From assembly GCA_002344355.1 (NCBI GenBank), contig DDTN01000047.1:1-14022 (forward strand): a stretch of 14,022 nt of DNA, in the 5' to 3' direction. This document shows, piece by piece, positions 1 to 6,621 of the stretch. The position numbers were made by a program, and so were the translations under genes. Below the pieces are notes generated by a model, which saw only the letters and a program-made list of their open reading frames with translations, searched no databases and was not told the DNA's origin. Numbering within the stretch: position 1 is the first letter of the stretch; the number at the start of each line of letters is the position of its first letter. This DNA comes from Proteobacteria bacterium UBA2363. Its GTDB lineage: Bacteria; Pseudomonadota; Gammaproteobacteria; Xanthomonadales; UBA2363.

Positions 1-1
1 G

Positions 2-253
2 GGCGCCGAGATCGAGCTGGGCGACGTCATGCTGCTGGCCGATGGCGACGCCATCACCGTCGGCGCGCCGCTGGTCGACGGCGGCAAGGTCACCGCCAAG
101 GTGATCGGCCATGGCCGCGCCGACAAGGTGCATATCGTCAAGTTCCGCCGGCGCAAGCACCATCGCAAGCAGATGGGCCATCGCCAGCACTACACCGAGA
201 TCGAGATCACCGGCATCGCCGGCGGCTCGAAGAAGTCCAGCGACAAGGAGTAA
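2..253 (+). CDS. rplU: 50S ribosomal protein L21, 3' part (5' end outside window)
   Basis: This is the last 83 codons of large-subunit ribosomal protein L21, which binds 23S rRNA. The reading frame is open from base 2 and ends at TAA 251-253. The segment AEIELGDVMLLADGD, the later KVIGHGRADKVHIVKFRRRKHHRK and the ending ITGI are typical of bacterial L21. The family has about 103 residues, so roughly 20 N-terminal residues lie before the window. After the usual end at ITGI there is a short tail, AGGSKKSSDKE, rich in Lys and Ser, of the kind many proteobacterial L21 proteins carry. rpmA follows after 6 bp, so the two are almost certainly co-transcribed. The last codons of rplU also contain the Shine-Dalgarno sequence of rpmA. 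Confidence 0.97.
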   Translation, partial: GAEIELGDVMLLADGDAITVGAPLVDGGKVTAKVIGHGRADKVHIVKFRRRKHHRKQMGHRQHYTEIEITGIAGGSKKSSDKE

Positions 254-259
254 GCCGCC

Positions 260-517
260 ATGGCACACAAGAAGGGCGTAGGTTCCTCGCGCAACGGCCG
301 CGATTCCAACCCGAAGATGCTGGGCGTCAAGATCTACGGCGGCCAGGCGATCGAGGCCGGCAACATCATCGTCCGCCAGCGCGGTACCCAGTTCCATCCG
401 GGTCTGAACGTCGGCCTGGGCCGCGACCACACCCTGTTCGCGCTGGCCGACGGCACCGTCGAGTTCACCGTCAAGGGCCCGAAGAAGCGCCGCACGGTCA
501 ACGTCGTCGCCGGCTGA
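260..517 (+). CDS. rpmA: 50S ribosomal protein L27
   Basis: L27 is a large-subunit protein whose N-terminal arm reaches the peptidyl-transferase centre. The product has 85 residues, the normal length. It starts MAHKKGVGSSRNGRDSNPK, the family hallmark, followed by LGVKIYGGQ and GNIIVRQRGT. There is no N-terminal extension of the Firmicutes type, which is cleaved there by a special protease; this fits a proteobacterium. AAGGAG at 245-250 stands 9 bases before the ATG and overlaps the end of rplU, which suggests translational coupling. A strong terminator 26 bp after the stop closes the rplU-rpmA unit, so obgE probably has its own transcription start. Confidence 0.98.
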   Translation: MAHKKGVGSSRNGRDSNPKMLGVKIYGGQAIEAGNIIVRQRGTQFHPGLNVGLGRDHTLFALADGTVEFTVKGPKKRRTVNVVAG

Positions 518-542
518 GCGCCCGCGCCACGCGTGCAACGCC

Positions 543-573
543 AGGCCCCGCCCCGCGCGGGGCCTTTCGTTTC
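543..573 (+). terminator. Intrinsic terminator of rplU-rpmA
   Basis: A perfect 8-bp stem is formed by AGGCCCCG (543-550) and CGGGGCCT (558-565) around a 7-base loop. The T-rich run TTCGTTTCC follows. It lies 26 bp after the rpmA stop codon and fits a Rho-independent terminator on the plus strand. Confidence 0.85.
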
Positions 574-631
574 CGGGCCCGCGAACCAGCCGGCGTCGCC
601 CGCCGCGGCAAGCGCGTGACGTATGCTCTTT

Positions 632-694
632 CCGGTCCCCGGTCCCCGGTCCCCGGTCCCCGGTCCCCGGTCCCCGGTCCCCGGTCCCCGGTCC
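632..694. repeat. Nine perfect copies of a 7-bp tandem repeat (CCGGTCC) in the obgE leader
   Basis: The unit CCGGTCC occurs nine times in a row without a mismatch, 63 bp in all, and ends 25 bp before the obgE start codon. The junctions create eight runs of four C spaced by GGT. The minus strand therefore reads GGGG-ACC repeated, a textbook G-quadruplex pattern on the template strand for obgE. A possible -10 element TATGCT lies at 622-627, but no acceptable -35 was found at the right distance. If that -10 is used, transcription would start at the edge of the array and the repeat would form most of the leader. Such short arrays change copy number easily by slippage. Confidence 0.95.
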
Positions 695-719
695 ATCCAC
701 TTCCCAAGCCCCGCCCGCC

Positions 720-1793
720 ATGAAGTTCGTCGATGAAGCCGAGATCCTGGTCGCCGCCGGCAATGGCGGCAACGGCTGCGTGAGCTTCCGGCGCGAGAAG
801 TTCATCCCGTTCGGCGGCCCGGACGGCGGCGACGGCGGCCGCGGCGGCAGCGTCTGGCTGGTCGCCGACGAGAACCTCAACACCCTTGTCGACTTCCGCC
901 ACCAGCGCCGCTTCCGCGCGCGCCGCGGCGAGAACGGCGCCGGCCGGCAGATGACCGGCCACGGCGGCGAGGACGTGCGCATCCAGGTGCCGGTCGGCAC
1001 CGTGGTGATCAACGTCGACACCGAGGAGGTGATCGGCGACCTCACCACGCACGGCCAGGAACTGCTGGTCGCCCGCGGCGGCGACGGCGGCCGCGGCAAC
1101 ATCAATTTCAAGAGCTCGACCAACCGGGCGCCGCGCAAGGCCACCCCGGGCTTTCCCGGCGAGGAGCGCAGCCTGCGCCTGGAGCTCAAGCTGCTCGCCG
1201 ACGTCGGCCTGCTCGGCTTCCCCAACGCCGGCAAGAGCACCTTCATCCGGGCGGTCTCGGCGGCCACCCCGAAGGTCGCCGACTACCCGTTCACCACGCT
1301 GTCGCCCAAGCTCGGCGTGGTCAGCATCGAGCCGCACAAGAGCTTCGTGATCGCCGACATCCCGGGCCTGATCGAAGGCGCCGCCGAGGGTGCCGGCCTG
1401 GGCATCCAGTTCCTGCGCCACCTGCAGCGCAACCGCCTGCTCCTGCACCTGGTCGACCTGGCGCCGATGGACGGCGCCGACCCGGTCGCCCAGGTGCGCG
1501 CCATCGAGAGCGAGCTGGAGCGTTTCGACCCGGAGCTGCTGCAGCGGCCGCGCTGGCTGGTGCTGAACAAGGCCGACCTGCTGCCCGAGGACGAGCGCCA
1601 GGCACGCGCCGCCCGGATCGTCGAGGACCTGGGCTGGACCGCGCCCTGGTTCGTGGTCTCGGCGATCGGCCGCGAGGGCACCTGGCAGGTCGCCCAGAAG
1701 GTGTTCGAGTTCCTCGACGGCCAGCGCCAGGCTGCGCTGGACCGCGCCGCCGAGGAAGCGCCCTGGGATCCGGCCGCGTCCGATCGGGCCTGA
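720..1793 (+). CDS. obgE: Obg-family ribosome-associated GTPase ObgE/CgtA
   Basis: ObgE is an essential, slowly hydrolysing GTPase that binds the 50S subunit and acts in its assembly and in the stringent response. The 357-residue product has the glycine-rich Obg fold at about residues 1-158 (for example AAGNGGNGC and GGPDGGDGGRGG). The G domain follows: G1 GFPNAGKST at 166-174, G2 FTTL at 191-194, G3 DIPG at 213-216, G4 NKAD at 283-286 and G5 SAI at 314-316. All nucleotide-binding motifs are intact. The C-terminal tail is short and partly acidic. The start ATG gives the usual N-terminus MKFVDEAEI. No good Shine-Dalgarno sequence precedes it; the leader is C-rich and holds the 7-bp repeat array. 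No convincing terminator was seen after the stop, only the palindrome GGGGCCGGCCCC at 1818-1829, which has no T run. Confidence 0.98.
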   Translation: MKFVDEAEILVAAGNGGNGCVSFRREKFIPFGGPDGGDGGRGGSVWLVADENLNTLVDFRHQRRFRARRGENGAGRQMTGHGGEDVRIQVPVGTVVINVDTEEVIGDLTTHGQELLVARGGDGGRGNINFKSSTNRAPRKATPGFPGEERSLRLELKLLADVGLLGFPNAGKSTFIRAVSAATPKVADYPFTTLSPKLGVVSIEPHKSFVIADIPGLIEGAAEGAGLGIQFLRHLQRNRLLLHLVDLAPMDGADPVAQVRAIESELERFDPELLQRPRWLVLNKADLLPEDERQARAARIVEDLGWTAPWFVVSAIGREGTWQVAQKVFEFLDGQRQAALDRAAEEAPWDPAASDRA

Positions 1794-1943
1794 AGGGCAG
1801 GTTGCCGGGAAGCATGCGGGGCCGGCCCCTTGGGTGAGGGTTGCCTGGCCGGATCATCCTTCCGTCGGTATGTGCATCTGCGATGGCTGCTGCTGCCCCA
1901 TCCAGGGCGGCTGACGATGGGCCGACCCGGAGCCGGAGGCGCT

Positions 1944-2543
1944 TCAGTCCCCTTCGAGGCCGGGAATGCGCACCCCGACGACCTCATACACGCGAACCGG
2001 GACATCGGTGGTGACCGAGGCGAACAGCGCGTCCGTTGCCGCGAGCACAAGGTCGACACGCTCGACCAGCACCTCCTCGGGCGATGACGCCGAGATGGCC
2101 CGCCGGGCGGAGAGCGAGAAGACCCAGCGACGCTCCTGCCCGGGCTCGGGACTGCCGGAACCCAGGACTCTCGTCGGAAGGGAAGGGGGGCCGGCGACCG
2201 CGTTGATCGCTTCGCCGCGCACGTCCCGACGCGCCGCCCATGCGCGCTCGTATCCGGGGACGCCCATCGCAAAGCCGGTCAGCCCGCGGAGATCAAAGGC
2301 GCCACCCCGGCCGCCATCGACGGCGGAGATCCAGGTCAGGGCTTCCGCCAGCGCCGGCGCGGTCAAGGCCACACGGTCGAACTGCGCGTCCGAAATGCGC
2401 AACGCCGCGGGTCGAGTGTGGGGGGAGCGCGTATCCACGCTCTCGGAACAGGCGTCGCCACGGGTCGGCAACGCGGGCATGGCATCGGCAGGAACGGCGA
2501 GAAACGCCAGTAGCCCCACCACTGTCGGCAACGCTCCACGCAT
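1944..2543 (-). CDS. Exported protein of unknown function, 199 residues
   Basis: I do not recognise this protein. It begins with a clear Sec signal peptide: the basic start MRG, a hydrophobic core TVVGLLAFLAV, and a likely cut after PADA at residue 21. The mature part of about 178 residues has no further membrane segment and only one cysteine (C32). It contains a region with Gly, Phe and Leu at about 78-100 (GGRGGAFDLRGLTGFAMGVPGYERAW) and a C-terminal half with alternating hydrophobic residues that suggests beta strands (RRWVFSLSARR, VRVYEVVGVRIPGLEGD). The ATG at 2543 was chosen because GGAG (plus-strand CTCC at 2553-2556) lies 9 bases before it. In-frame starts at 2558 (ATG) and 2561 (GTG) would add a few residues and have poorer sites. 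The gene sits between obgE and rpsT, which are adjacent in typical relatives, so it looks like an insertion into a core block. Its codon use is GC-rich like its neighbours. Confidence 0.75.
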   Translation of the reverse strand: MRGALPTVVGLLAFLAVPADAMPALPTRGDACSESVDTRSPHTRPAALRISDAQFDRVALTAPALAEALTWISAVDGGRGGAFDLRGLTGFAMGVPGYERAWAARRDVRGEAINAVAGPPSLPTRVLGSGSPEPGQERRWVFSLSARRAISASSPEEVLVERVDLVLAATDALFASVTTDVPVRVYEVVGVRIPGLEGD

Positions 2544-2723
2544 CGTTGGTCGCTCCATCACCCAGCCGTGCCAAGGCTAGGACCGTTGTGGCAATGATGC
2601 AAATGCCGCATCCGATCGGGTGTCGTCAGCGATCCGGCGCCCACAGGCCCGGACGGCATGCGCGTCGCGACCCCTGCCCAAGGTGCAGTGGCAACGTCTC
2701 CCGGCCCCTGGAGTCGGAGGTCC

Positions 2724-2757
2724 GGAAACGACGAAGGCCGGCGTGGGCCGGCCTTCG
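2724..2757 (-). terminator. Intrinsic terminator of rpsT
   Basis: A perfect 11-bp stem is formed by plus-strand CGAAGGCCGGC (2732-2742) and GCCGGCCTTCG (2747-2757) with a 4-base loop. Read on the minus strand it is followed by TCGTTTCC. It begins 28 bases after the rpsT stop. It should stop rpsT transcripts before the exported-protein gene downstream on the same strand. Confidence 0.88.
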
Positions 2758-2785
2758 GGTGAGGCAGCGTCGAACCGCTTCGGGT

Positions 2786-3052
2786 TCAGGCGGCCAGGGC
2801 GCGGATGTGCGCCTGCAGGCGCGACTTGTGGCGCGCCGCCTTGTTGCGGTGGATCAGGCCGCGGCTGCTGTAGCGGTCGAGCAGGGGTTCGGCCGACTTG
2901 TAGGCCTCCTGCGCGGCCGGCAGGTCCTTGGCCTCGATCGCCTTGACCACCTTCTTGATGGCGGTGCGGACCATGGACTTGGCGCCCATGTTGCGCTCGC
3001 GGCGCTTGACGGCCTGCTTGGCGCGCTTCTTGGCGGATTTGATGTTGGCCAA
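2786..3052 (-). CDS. rpsT: 30S ribosomal protein S20, TTG start
   Basis: S20 is a small helical protein that binds the 5' domain of 16S rRNA early in 30S assembly. The product has 88 residues, the normal length. It starts ANIKSAKKRAKQAVKRRERN and ends HKSRLQAHIRALAA, both typical. The start codon is TTG at 3052-3050. No nearer ATG restores the conserved N-terminus, and GGAG (plus-strand CTCC at 3059-3062) lies 6 bases before the TTG. In E. coli rpsT also starts with UUG, and the protein represses its own translation through this weak start. Finding the same codon here suggests that this feedback is conserved, which is an inference. The gene has its own strong promoter and terminator and is divergent from murJ. 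Confidence 0.97.
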   Translation of the reverse strand: MANIKSAKKRAKQAVKRRERNMGAKSMVRTAIKKVVKAIEAKDLPAAQEAYKSAEPLLDRYSSRGLIHRNKAARHKSRLQAHIRALAA

Positions 3053-3089
3053 GGGGTTCTCCGGAAACGGGTGGCTGCAAAGACCGCGC

Positions 3090-3118
3090 ATTATGGGCGT
3101 GCCGGGCCGGCCGGTCAA
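3090..3118 (-). promoter_or_regulatory. Sigma-70 promoter of rpsT
   Basis: On the minus strand TTGACC (plus 3113-3118) and CATAAT (plus 3090-3095) are separated by exactly 17 bases. Each hexamer matches the consensus at five of six positions. Transcription would start near 3083 and leave a leader of about 30 bases before the TTG start of rpsT. In such a GC-rich genome this match is very unlikely to be chance, and strength is expected for a ribosomal protein gene. Confidence 0.85.
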
Positions 3119-3180
3119 GCGCCCGGTCCGGGGGGATCCCGCCGGGTCCGCGGCCGGCCGCCCGTCCAGGGCCGGCGCCT

Positions 3181-3210
3181 TTGCAGTGGCGTGGCCGCTG
3201 CCCCGACAAT
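3181..3210 (+). promoter_or_regulatory. Possible promoter of murJ
   Basis: TTGCAG at 3181-3186 and GACAAT at 3205-3210 are separated by 18 bases. The -10 matches the consensus at four of six positions and the -35 at three of six. The start of transcription would fall near 3217, leaving a leader of about 43 bases before the murJ ATG. It is weak, and is proposed only because murJ is divergent from rpsT and must have a promoter in this interval. Confidence 0.35.
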
Positions 3211-3259
3211 GCCGGCTTCCGCGGCGCCCCGTCCGCGCCTGGCCGCCGCCGCGTCCCGC

Positions 3260-4828
3260 ATGAGGCTGCTCCGCTCGACCCTGGTGTTCTCGGCGCTGAC
3301 CCTGGTCTCCCGGGTCTCCGGCTATGCCCGGGACATGGTCCAGGCGATCGTGTTCGGCGCCACCGGCCTGACCGACGCCTTCGTGGTCGCCTACCGGATT
3401 CCCAACTTCCTGCGCCGCATCTTCGCCGAGGGCGCCTTCGCGCAGGCCTTCGTGCCGGTGTTCAGCGCCGCCCGGCAGTCCGGCGACCGCCAGGCGCTGA
3501 AGGAACTGCTGGATCGCATTGCCGGCACCCTGTGCGCGGTGCTGCTGGTGGTGACCGGCATCGGCATCGCCGCGGCACCGGGCGTGGTGGCGGTGTTCGC
3601 GCCCGGCTACCTGGCCGACAGCGAGCGCTTCGAGGCCGCCTCGGACATGCTGCGGATCACCTTCCCGTACCTGTTCCTGGTCTCGTTGACCGCGCTCTCC
3701 GGCAGCGTGCTCAACACCTTCCAGCGCTTCGCCCTGCCGGCGCTGACGCCGATCCTGCACAACCTGGCGGTGATCGCCGCGGCGCTGTGGCTGGCGCCGC
3801 GCATGCAGGTGCCGGTGTACGCGCTGGCCTGGGGCGTGCTGGCCGCCGGCGTCATCCAGTTGCTGGTGCAGGTGCCGGCCCTGCTGCGCCTGGGCCTGCT
3901 GCCGCGGCCGCGGCCGGGCTTCTCCGACCCCGGCGTGCGCCGGGTGCTGCGGCTGATGGGGCCGGCGGTGTTCAGCGCCTCGGTGGCCCAGGTCAACCTG
4001 CTGGTCGGCACCGCCTTCGCCTCGCTGCTGGTCGCCGGCAGCCAGACCTGGCTGTACCTGGCCGACCGCCTGCTGGAGTTCCCGATCGGCATGATCGGCG
4101 TGGCGATCGGCACCGTCCTGCTGCCGACCCTGTCGCGCCGCCATGCCGCCGGCGACCAGGCCGCCTACAACGCCGGCATCGACTGGGGCGTGCGCCTGGT
4201 GCTGCTGCTGGCGCTGCCGGCGACGGTCGGCCTGGTGCTGCTGGCCGGGCCGATCTGCGCGACCTTGTACCAGCACGGCCGGTTCGGCGCCCACGACGCG
4301 CAGATGGCGGCGCTGGCGCTGGCGGCGATCGCCCTGGGCCTGCCCGGCTTCATGCTCAGCAAGGTGCTGGCGCCGGCCTTCTTCGCGCGCCAGGACACCG
4401 CCACGCCGATGCGCGCCGCGGTGATCGTGGTGGCCGTCAACCTGGTCCTGGTCAGCGCCCTGGTGCTGCCGCTGCGCGCCGCCGGCACCCCCGGCGCGCA
4501 TGCCGCGATCGCGCTCAGCACCGGCCTGGGCGGCTTGCTGCAGGCGGCCCTGCTGTGGACCTGGCTGCGCCGGCGCGGGCTGTACCGGCCGCAGCGCGGC
4601 CTGGGCCGGCTGCTGGCGGCGATGCTGGCCGGTTGCGCGCTGATGGCCGGCCTGCTGCTGGCCGGCTCCGCCGCGGTCGGCCCGTTCGGGGAGCTGCCGC
4701 CCCTGTGGCGCGGGATCCACCTGGCCTGGCTGGTGGCGGCGGCGTTGGCGGTCTACGCGGCGGTCGTGGCCGGCGCCGGCGTGCGCTGGCGGCACCTGCG
4801 CGAGCCGCCGCCGGCCAGCACCGACTGA
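3260..4828 (+). CDS. murJ: Lipid II flippase MurJ (MviN family)
   Basis: MurJ moves the undecaprenyl-linked peptidoglycan precursor lipid II across the inner membrane. The 522-residue product is of normal length and consists of hydrophobic segments fitting the 14-helix MOP-superfamily fold. With the start at 3260 its N-terminus aligns with E. coli MurJ without a gap. The functionally critical charged residues fall at the same numbers: R18 and R24 (VSRVSGYARD), D39 (TDAF), R52 (NFLRRIFAEGAF) and R270 (YLADRLLEFP). This supports the chosen ATG although no Shine-Dalgarno sequence is visible. An in-frame ATG at 3209 would add 17 residues but overlaps the possible -10 element. In related genomes murJ is followed by ribF and ileS. 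Here a convergent dioxygenase gene follows after 50 bp. Confidence 0.96.
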   Translation: MRLLRSTLVFSALTLVSRVSGYARDMVQAIVFGATGLTDAFVVAYRIPNFLRRIFAEGAFAQAFVPVFSAARQSGDRQALKELLDRIAGTLCAVLLVVTGIGIAAAPGVVAVFAPGYLADSERFEAASDMLRITFPYLFLVSLTALSGSVLNTFQRFALPALTPILHNLAVIAAALWLAPRMQVPVYALAWGVLAAGVIQLLVQVPALLRLGLLPRPRPGFSDPGVRRVLRLMGPAVFSASVAQVNLLVGTAFASLLVAGSQTWLYLADRLLEFPIGMIGVAIGTVLLPTLSRRHAAGDQAAYNAGIDWGVRLVLLLALPATVGLVLLAGPICATLYQHGRFGAHDAQMAALALAAIALGLPGFMLSKVLAPAFFARQDTATPMRAAVIVVAVNLVLVSALVLPLRAAGTPGAHAAIALSTGLGGLLQAALLWTWLRRRGLYRPQRGLGRLLAAMLAGCALMAGLLLAGSAAVGPFGELPPLWRGIHLAWLVAAALAVYAAVVAGAGVRWRHLREPPPASTD

Positions 4829-4833
4829 CCGCA

Positions 4834-4849
4834 CAGGCGCTGCCGCCTG
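4834..4849. terminator. Small hairpin between convergent murJ and dioxygenase genes
   Basis: CAGGCG (4834-4839) and CGCCTG (4844-4849) form a 6-bp stem with a CTGC tetraloop, 5 bp after the murJ stop. No T run follows on either strand, so it is at best a weak or Rho-assisted terminator for the two convergent genes. Confidence 0.35.
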
Positions 4850-4878
4850 GTCGAGGACCCGGCCGGGCTTGCCTTGAC

Positions 4879-5733
4879 TCAGAGGTTGCTGCCGTCGGCG
4901 GGCGCCTCGGTGGCGAGCTCGCCGGCGCCGGGAAGATGGGCGGCCGTCGGCGGGCAGGGCACGTCGACGCCGTAGCTGGCCATCGAGATCGACCCGTAGG
5001 CATGGCCGTCGACCAGCCGGGTCACCGGCCGGCCGGTGGCCGCCGCGAAGCCGGCCAGGTACATCAGCGGCAGGAAGTGCTCGGCGGTCGGCGCTGCCCG
5101 CGGATAGTCGGGATGCTCGACCAGCCGGGCCGCGTCGCCCGGCGCCTCGCGCAGGATCTCCCACGCCGCCTCGTCGAAGCGCCGGCCCCAGTCGTACGCG
5201 GCGTCGGGGTTGCGGCGGTCCATGGCCGCCAGGTTGTGCACGACGTTGCCGCTGCCCATCAGCAGCACGCCGCGCTCGCGCAGCGCCGCCAGGCGGGCAC
5301 CCAGCGCCAGGTGCCAGGCGGCCGGCTTGCCGGCGTTGATCGACAGCTGCAGCACCGGTAGGTCGGCGGCCGGGAAGGCGTGCACCAGCACCGACCAGGT
5401 GCCGTGGTCCAGGCCCCAGCTGTCGTGGTCGGCGCCGACGTGGTCGGGCCGGGCGACCTGCGCGATCTCCCCGACCAGGTCCGGCAGGCCCGGGGCCGGG
5501 TACTGCACGTCGAACAGCGCCTGCGGGAACCCGTAGAAGTCGTGGATGGTGCGCGGGCGCGCCATCGCGGTCACCGCCGTGGAATTCACGTACCAGTGCG
5601 CCGACACCATCAGGATCGCGCGCGGCCGCGGCACGCTGGCGCCCACAGCCCGCCAGCAGGCCGTCCAGCGGTTGCGCTCCAGCACGTTCATCGGGCTGCC
5701 GTGGCCCAGGAAGGCGGCGGGCATGGTGGTCAT
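4879..5733 (-). CDS. ygiD: Extradiol ring-cleavage dioxygenase, YgiD/LigB (4,5-DOPA dioxygenase) family
   Basis: The 284-residue product belongs to the class III (LigB-type) extradiol dioxygenases, close to E. coli YgiD and plant DODA, which open catechol rings such as that of L-DOPA at the 4,5 position. Visible family motifs, with candidate metal ligands, are LGHGSPMN (H11), LMVSAHWYV (H46), GSGNVVHNL (H166) and AEHFLPL (H219). The segments SWGLDHGTWSVL (107-116) and PVLQLSI (126-132) are also family hallmarks. The protein has no signal peptide and should be cytosolic. The ATG at 5733 has GGAG (plus-strand CTCC at 5741-5744) 7 bases upstream. A second ATG at 5724 is possible. It lies where ribF would be expected after murJ. 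The family is clear, but the true substrate cannot be told from sequence. Confidence 0.92.
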   Translation of the reverse strand: MTTMPAAFLGHGSPMNVLERNRWTACWRAVGASVPRPRAILMVSAHWYVNSTAVTAMARPRTIHDFYGFPQALFDVQYPAPGLPDLVGEIAQVARPDHVGADHDSWGLDHGTWSVLVHAFPAADLPVLQLSINAGKPAAWHLALGARLAALRERGVLLMGSGNVVHNLAAMDRRNPDAAYDWGRRFDEAAWEILREAPGDAARLVEHPDYPRAAPTAEHFLPLMYLAGFAAATGRPVTRLVDGHAYGSISMASYGVDVPCPPTAAHLPGAGELATEAPADGSNL

Positions 5734-5865
5734 GCGGGGGCTCCGGTGGCGGTCTGCGGCCAGCTTGCCACGGGCGGTGGCCGGTCGCGCCTGCGTCCGG
5801 CACGTCCCGATGCCGGGGCGGTTCAGGATCGCCTTGCGCGGCGCGGGTTGCCGACCACGGACGAA

Positions 5866-5901
5866 GGCCACGCTGCCGGCTGACGGCCACAGCGCGTGGC
5901 C
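5866..5901 (-). terminator. Inverted repeat after the DUF1877-like gene, possible terminator
   Basis: GGCCACGC (5866-5873) and GCGTGGCC (5894-5901) form a perfect 8-bp stem with a 20-base loop that can itself fold. Read on the minus strand it starts 26 bases after the stop of the gene at 5927-6457 and is followed by TTCGTCC, a poor T run. It may separate that gene from the dioxygenase gene downstream. Confidence 0.35.
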
Positions 5902-5926
5902 GGGCGGCCAGGCGCCGCCGGGCGAC

Positions 5927-6457
5927 CTACCAGACGATGCCGTCGCCGCGTTCGATGGCAGCGCGCAGGCCGCGGGCGAACTGCGCGAACTCGTCGACGA
6001 ACGGCTGGCAGGCGTAGTGGTCCAGGTCGTCGTGGCGTTCGCCACGCTGCTTGCACCAGTCCGTGAAAGCCGCCAGCGTCGAGTCCACCGTGACCGCCTC
6101 GGAGAGCGCCAGCAGTTCGGGAAGCTGGCCGGAACGGAAGGCGAAGCGCTCGTTGTGGCGATCCAGCTTCAAGGCGGCATGCCGGTCTGGCTCGTACCAG
6201 GTCTGGAACAGCGAGCCGGCACCGGTGGCAAGCGCCGGCCCGCCATTGAGGATCCAGTGGTACAGGTCGACGTTGCGGTGGTTGATGCCCCAACCGCCCA
6301 GCGACTGCGGCGCCTGTGCCGGCCAGTCCGCCGGCAGCGTCGCATCCCCGGCGTCGGGTCGGTTGCCTTCCAGGTAGTCGTGAACCCAGCCCGGCCGGGA
6401 CACCAGCAGGTCGATGTGGGCGTCCGGCACCGCGAACGCGGCGAATCCCATGGCCAT
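5927..6457 (-). CDS. Cytosolic protein, possibly DUF1877 (YfbM-like)
   Basis: The product has 176 residues, no signal peptide and no membrane segment. It is rich in Trp, His and Asp. The layout recalls the YfbM/DUF1877 family: a start with MAMGFAAFAVPDAHIDLL, a central aromatic stretch LGGWGINHRNVDLYHWILNG (53-72) where that family has a Trp/His-containing segment ending in LLTG, and an acidic helical C-terminus FARGLRAAIERGDGIVW. The resemblance is by eye and only moderate, and the biochemical role of DUF1877 is unknown. The ATG at 6457 was chosen because AAGGAAG (plus-strand CTTCCTT at 6464-6470) lies 6 bases upstream. An in-frame TTG at 6463 would abut that site. The gene ends with TAG. 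It lies on the same strand between the FG-GAP gene and the dioxygenase gene, with 164 bp and 193 bp gaps, so a tight operon is not indicated. Confidence 0.72.
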   Translation of the reverse strand: MAMGFAAFAVPDAHIDLLVSRPGWVHDYLEGNRPDAGDATLPADWPAQAPQSLGGWGINHRNVDLYHWILNGGPALATGAGSLFQTWYEPDRHAALKLDRHNERFAFRSGQLPELLALSEAVTVDSTLAAFTDWCKQRGERHDDLDHYACQPFVDEFAQFARGLRAAIERGDGIVW

Positions 6458-6580
6458 GCGCAACTTCCTTCGTGGGCGACCTTCCGTCCCGGGTCGCGAT
6501 GGCGCGCGACCTTAGCCCGGGCAGGCCGCCAGCCGCAATGGCGCGCACCACCCCCGTCCGCGCCAGGCAGCGCGGCAGGC

Positions 6581-6608
6581 GGCCGGGGCGGACCGCGCCG
6601 CCCCGGCC
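6581..6608 (-). terminator. Perfect 11-bp hairpin after the FG-GAP gene
   Basis: GGCCGGGGCGG (6581-6591) and CCGCCCCGGCC (6598-6608) form a perfect, entirely G/C stem with a 6-base loop. On the minus strand it begins 13 bases after the stop of the gene at 6622-8118. No T run follows, so it may be a terminator without a U tract or a transcript-stabilising hairpin. Confidence 0.5.
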
Positions 6609-6621
6609 AGCGCCGGACGGC

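Noticed and set aside
632..694. CRISPR array
   Set aside because: The repeats are 7 bp, directly adjacent and without spacers, so this is a simple tandem repeat.
498..1448. Minus-strand frame containing repeated DRGPGTG units
   Set aside because: The protein repeat is just the translation of the 7-bp DNA array, and the rest is antisense to obgE.
1818..1829. Terminator of obgE at the palindrome GGGGCCGGCCCC
   Set aside because: It is a self-complementary site with no loop and no T run. It could pair only with itself between molecules.
1830..2580. Plus-strand frames opposite the 199-residue exported protein
   Set aside because: The minus-strand frame has a signal peptide and a ribosome site. 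The plus frames are Ser/Arg/Thr-rich and lack both.
2786..5890. Minus-strand frame of about 1034 codons running across murJ
   Set aside because: It is extremely rich in Arg, Gln, Gly and Ala and overlaps murJ, which is certain from its conserved residues. Only its last 88 codons, which are rpsT, are real.
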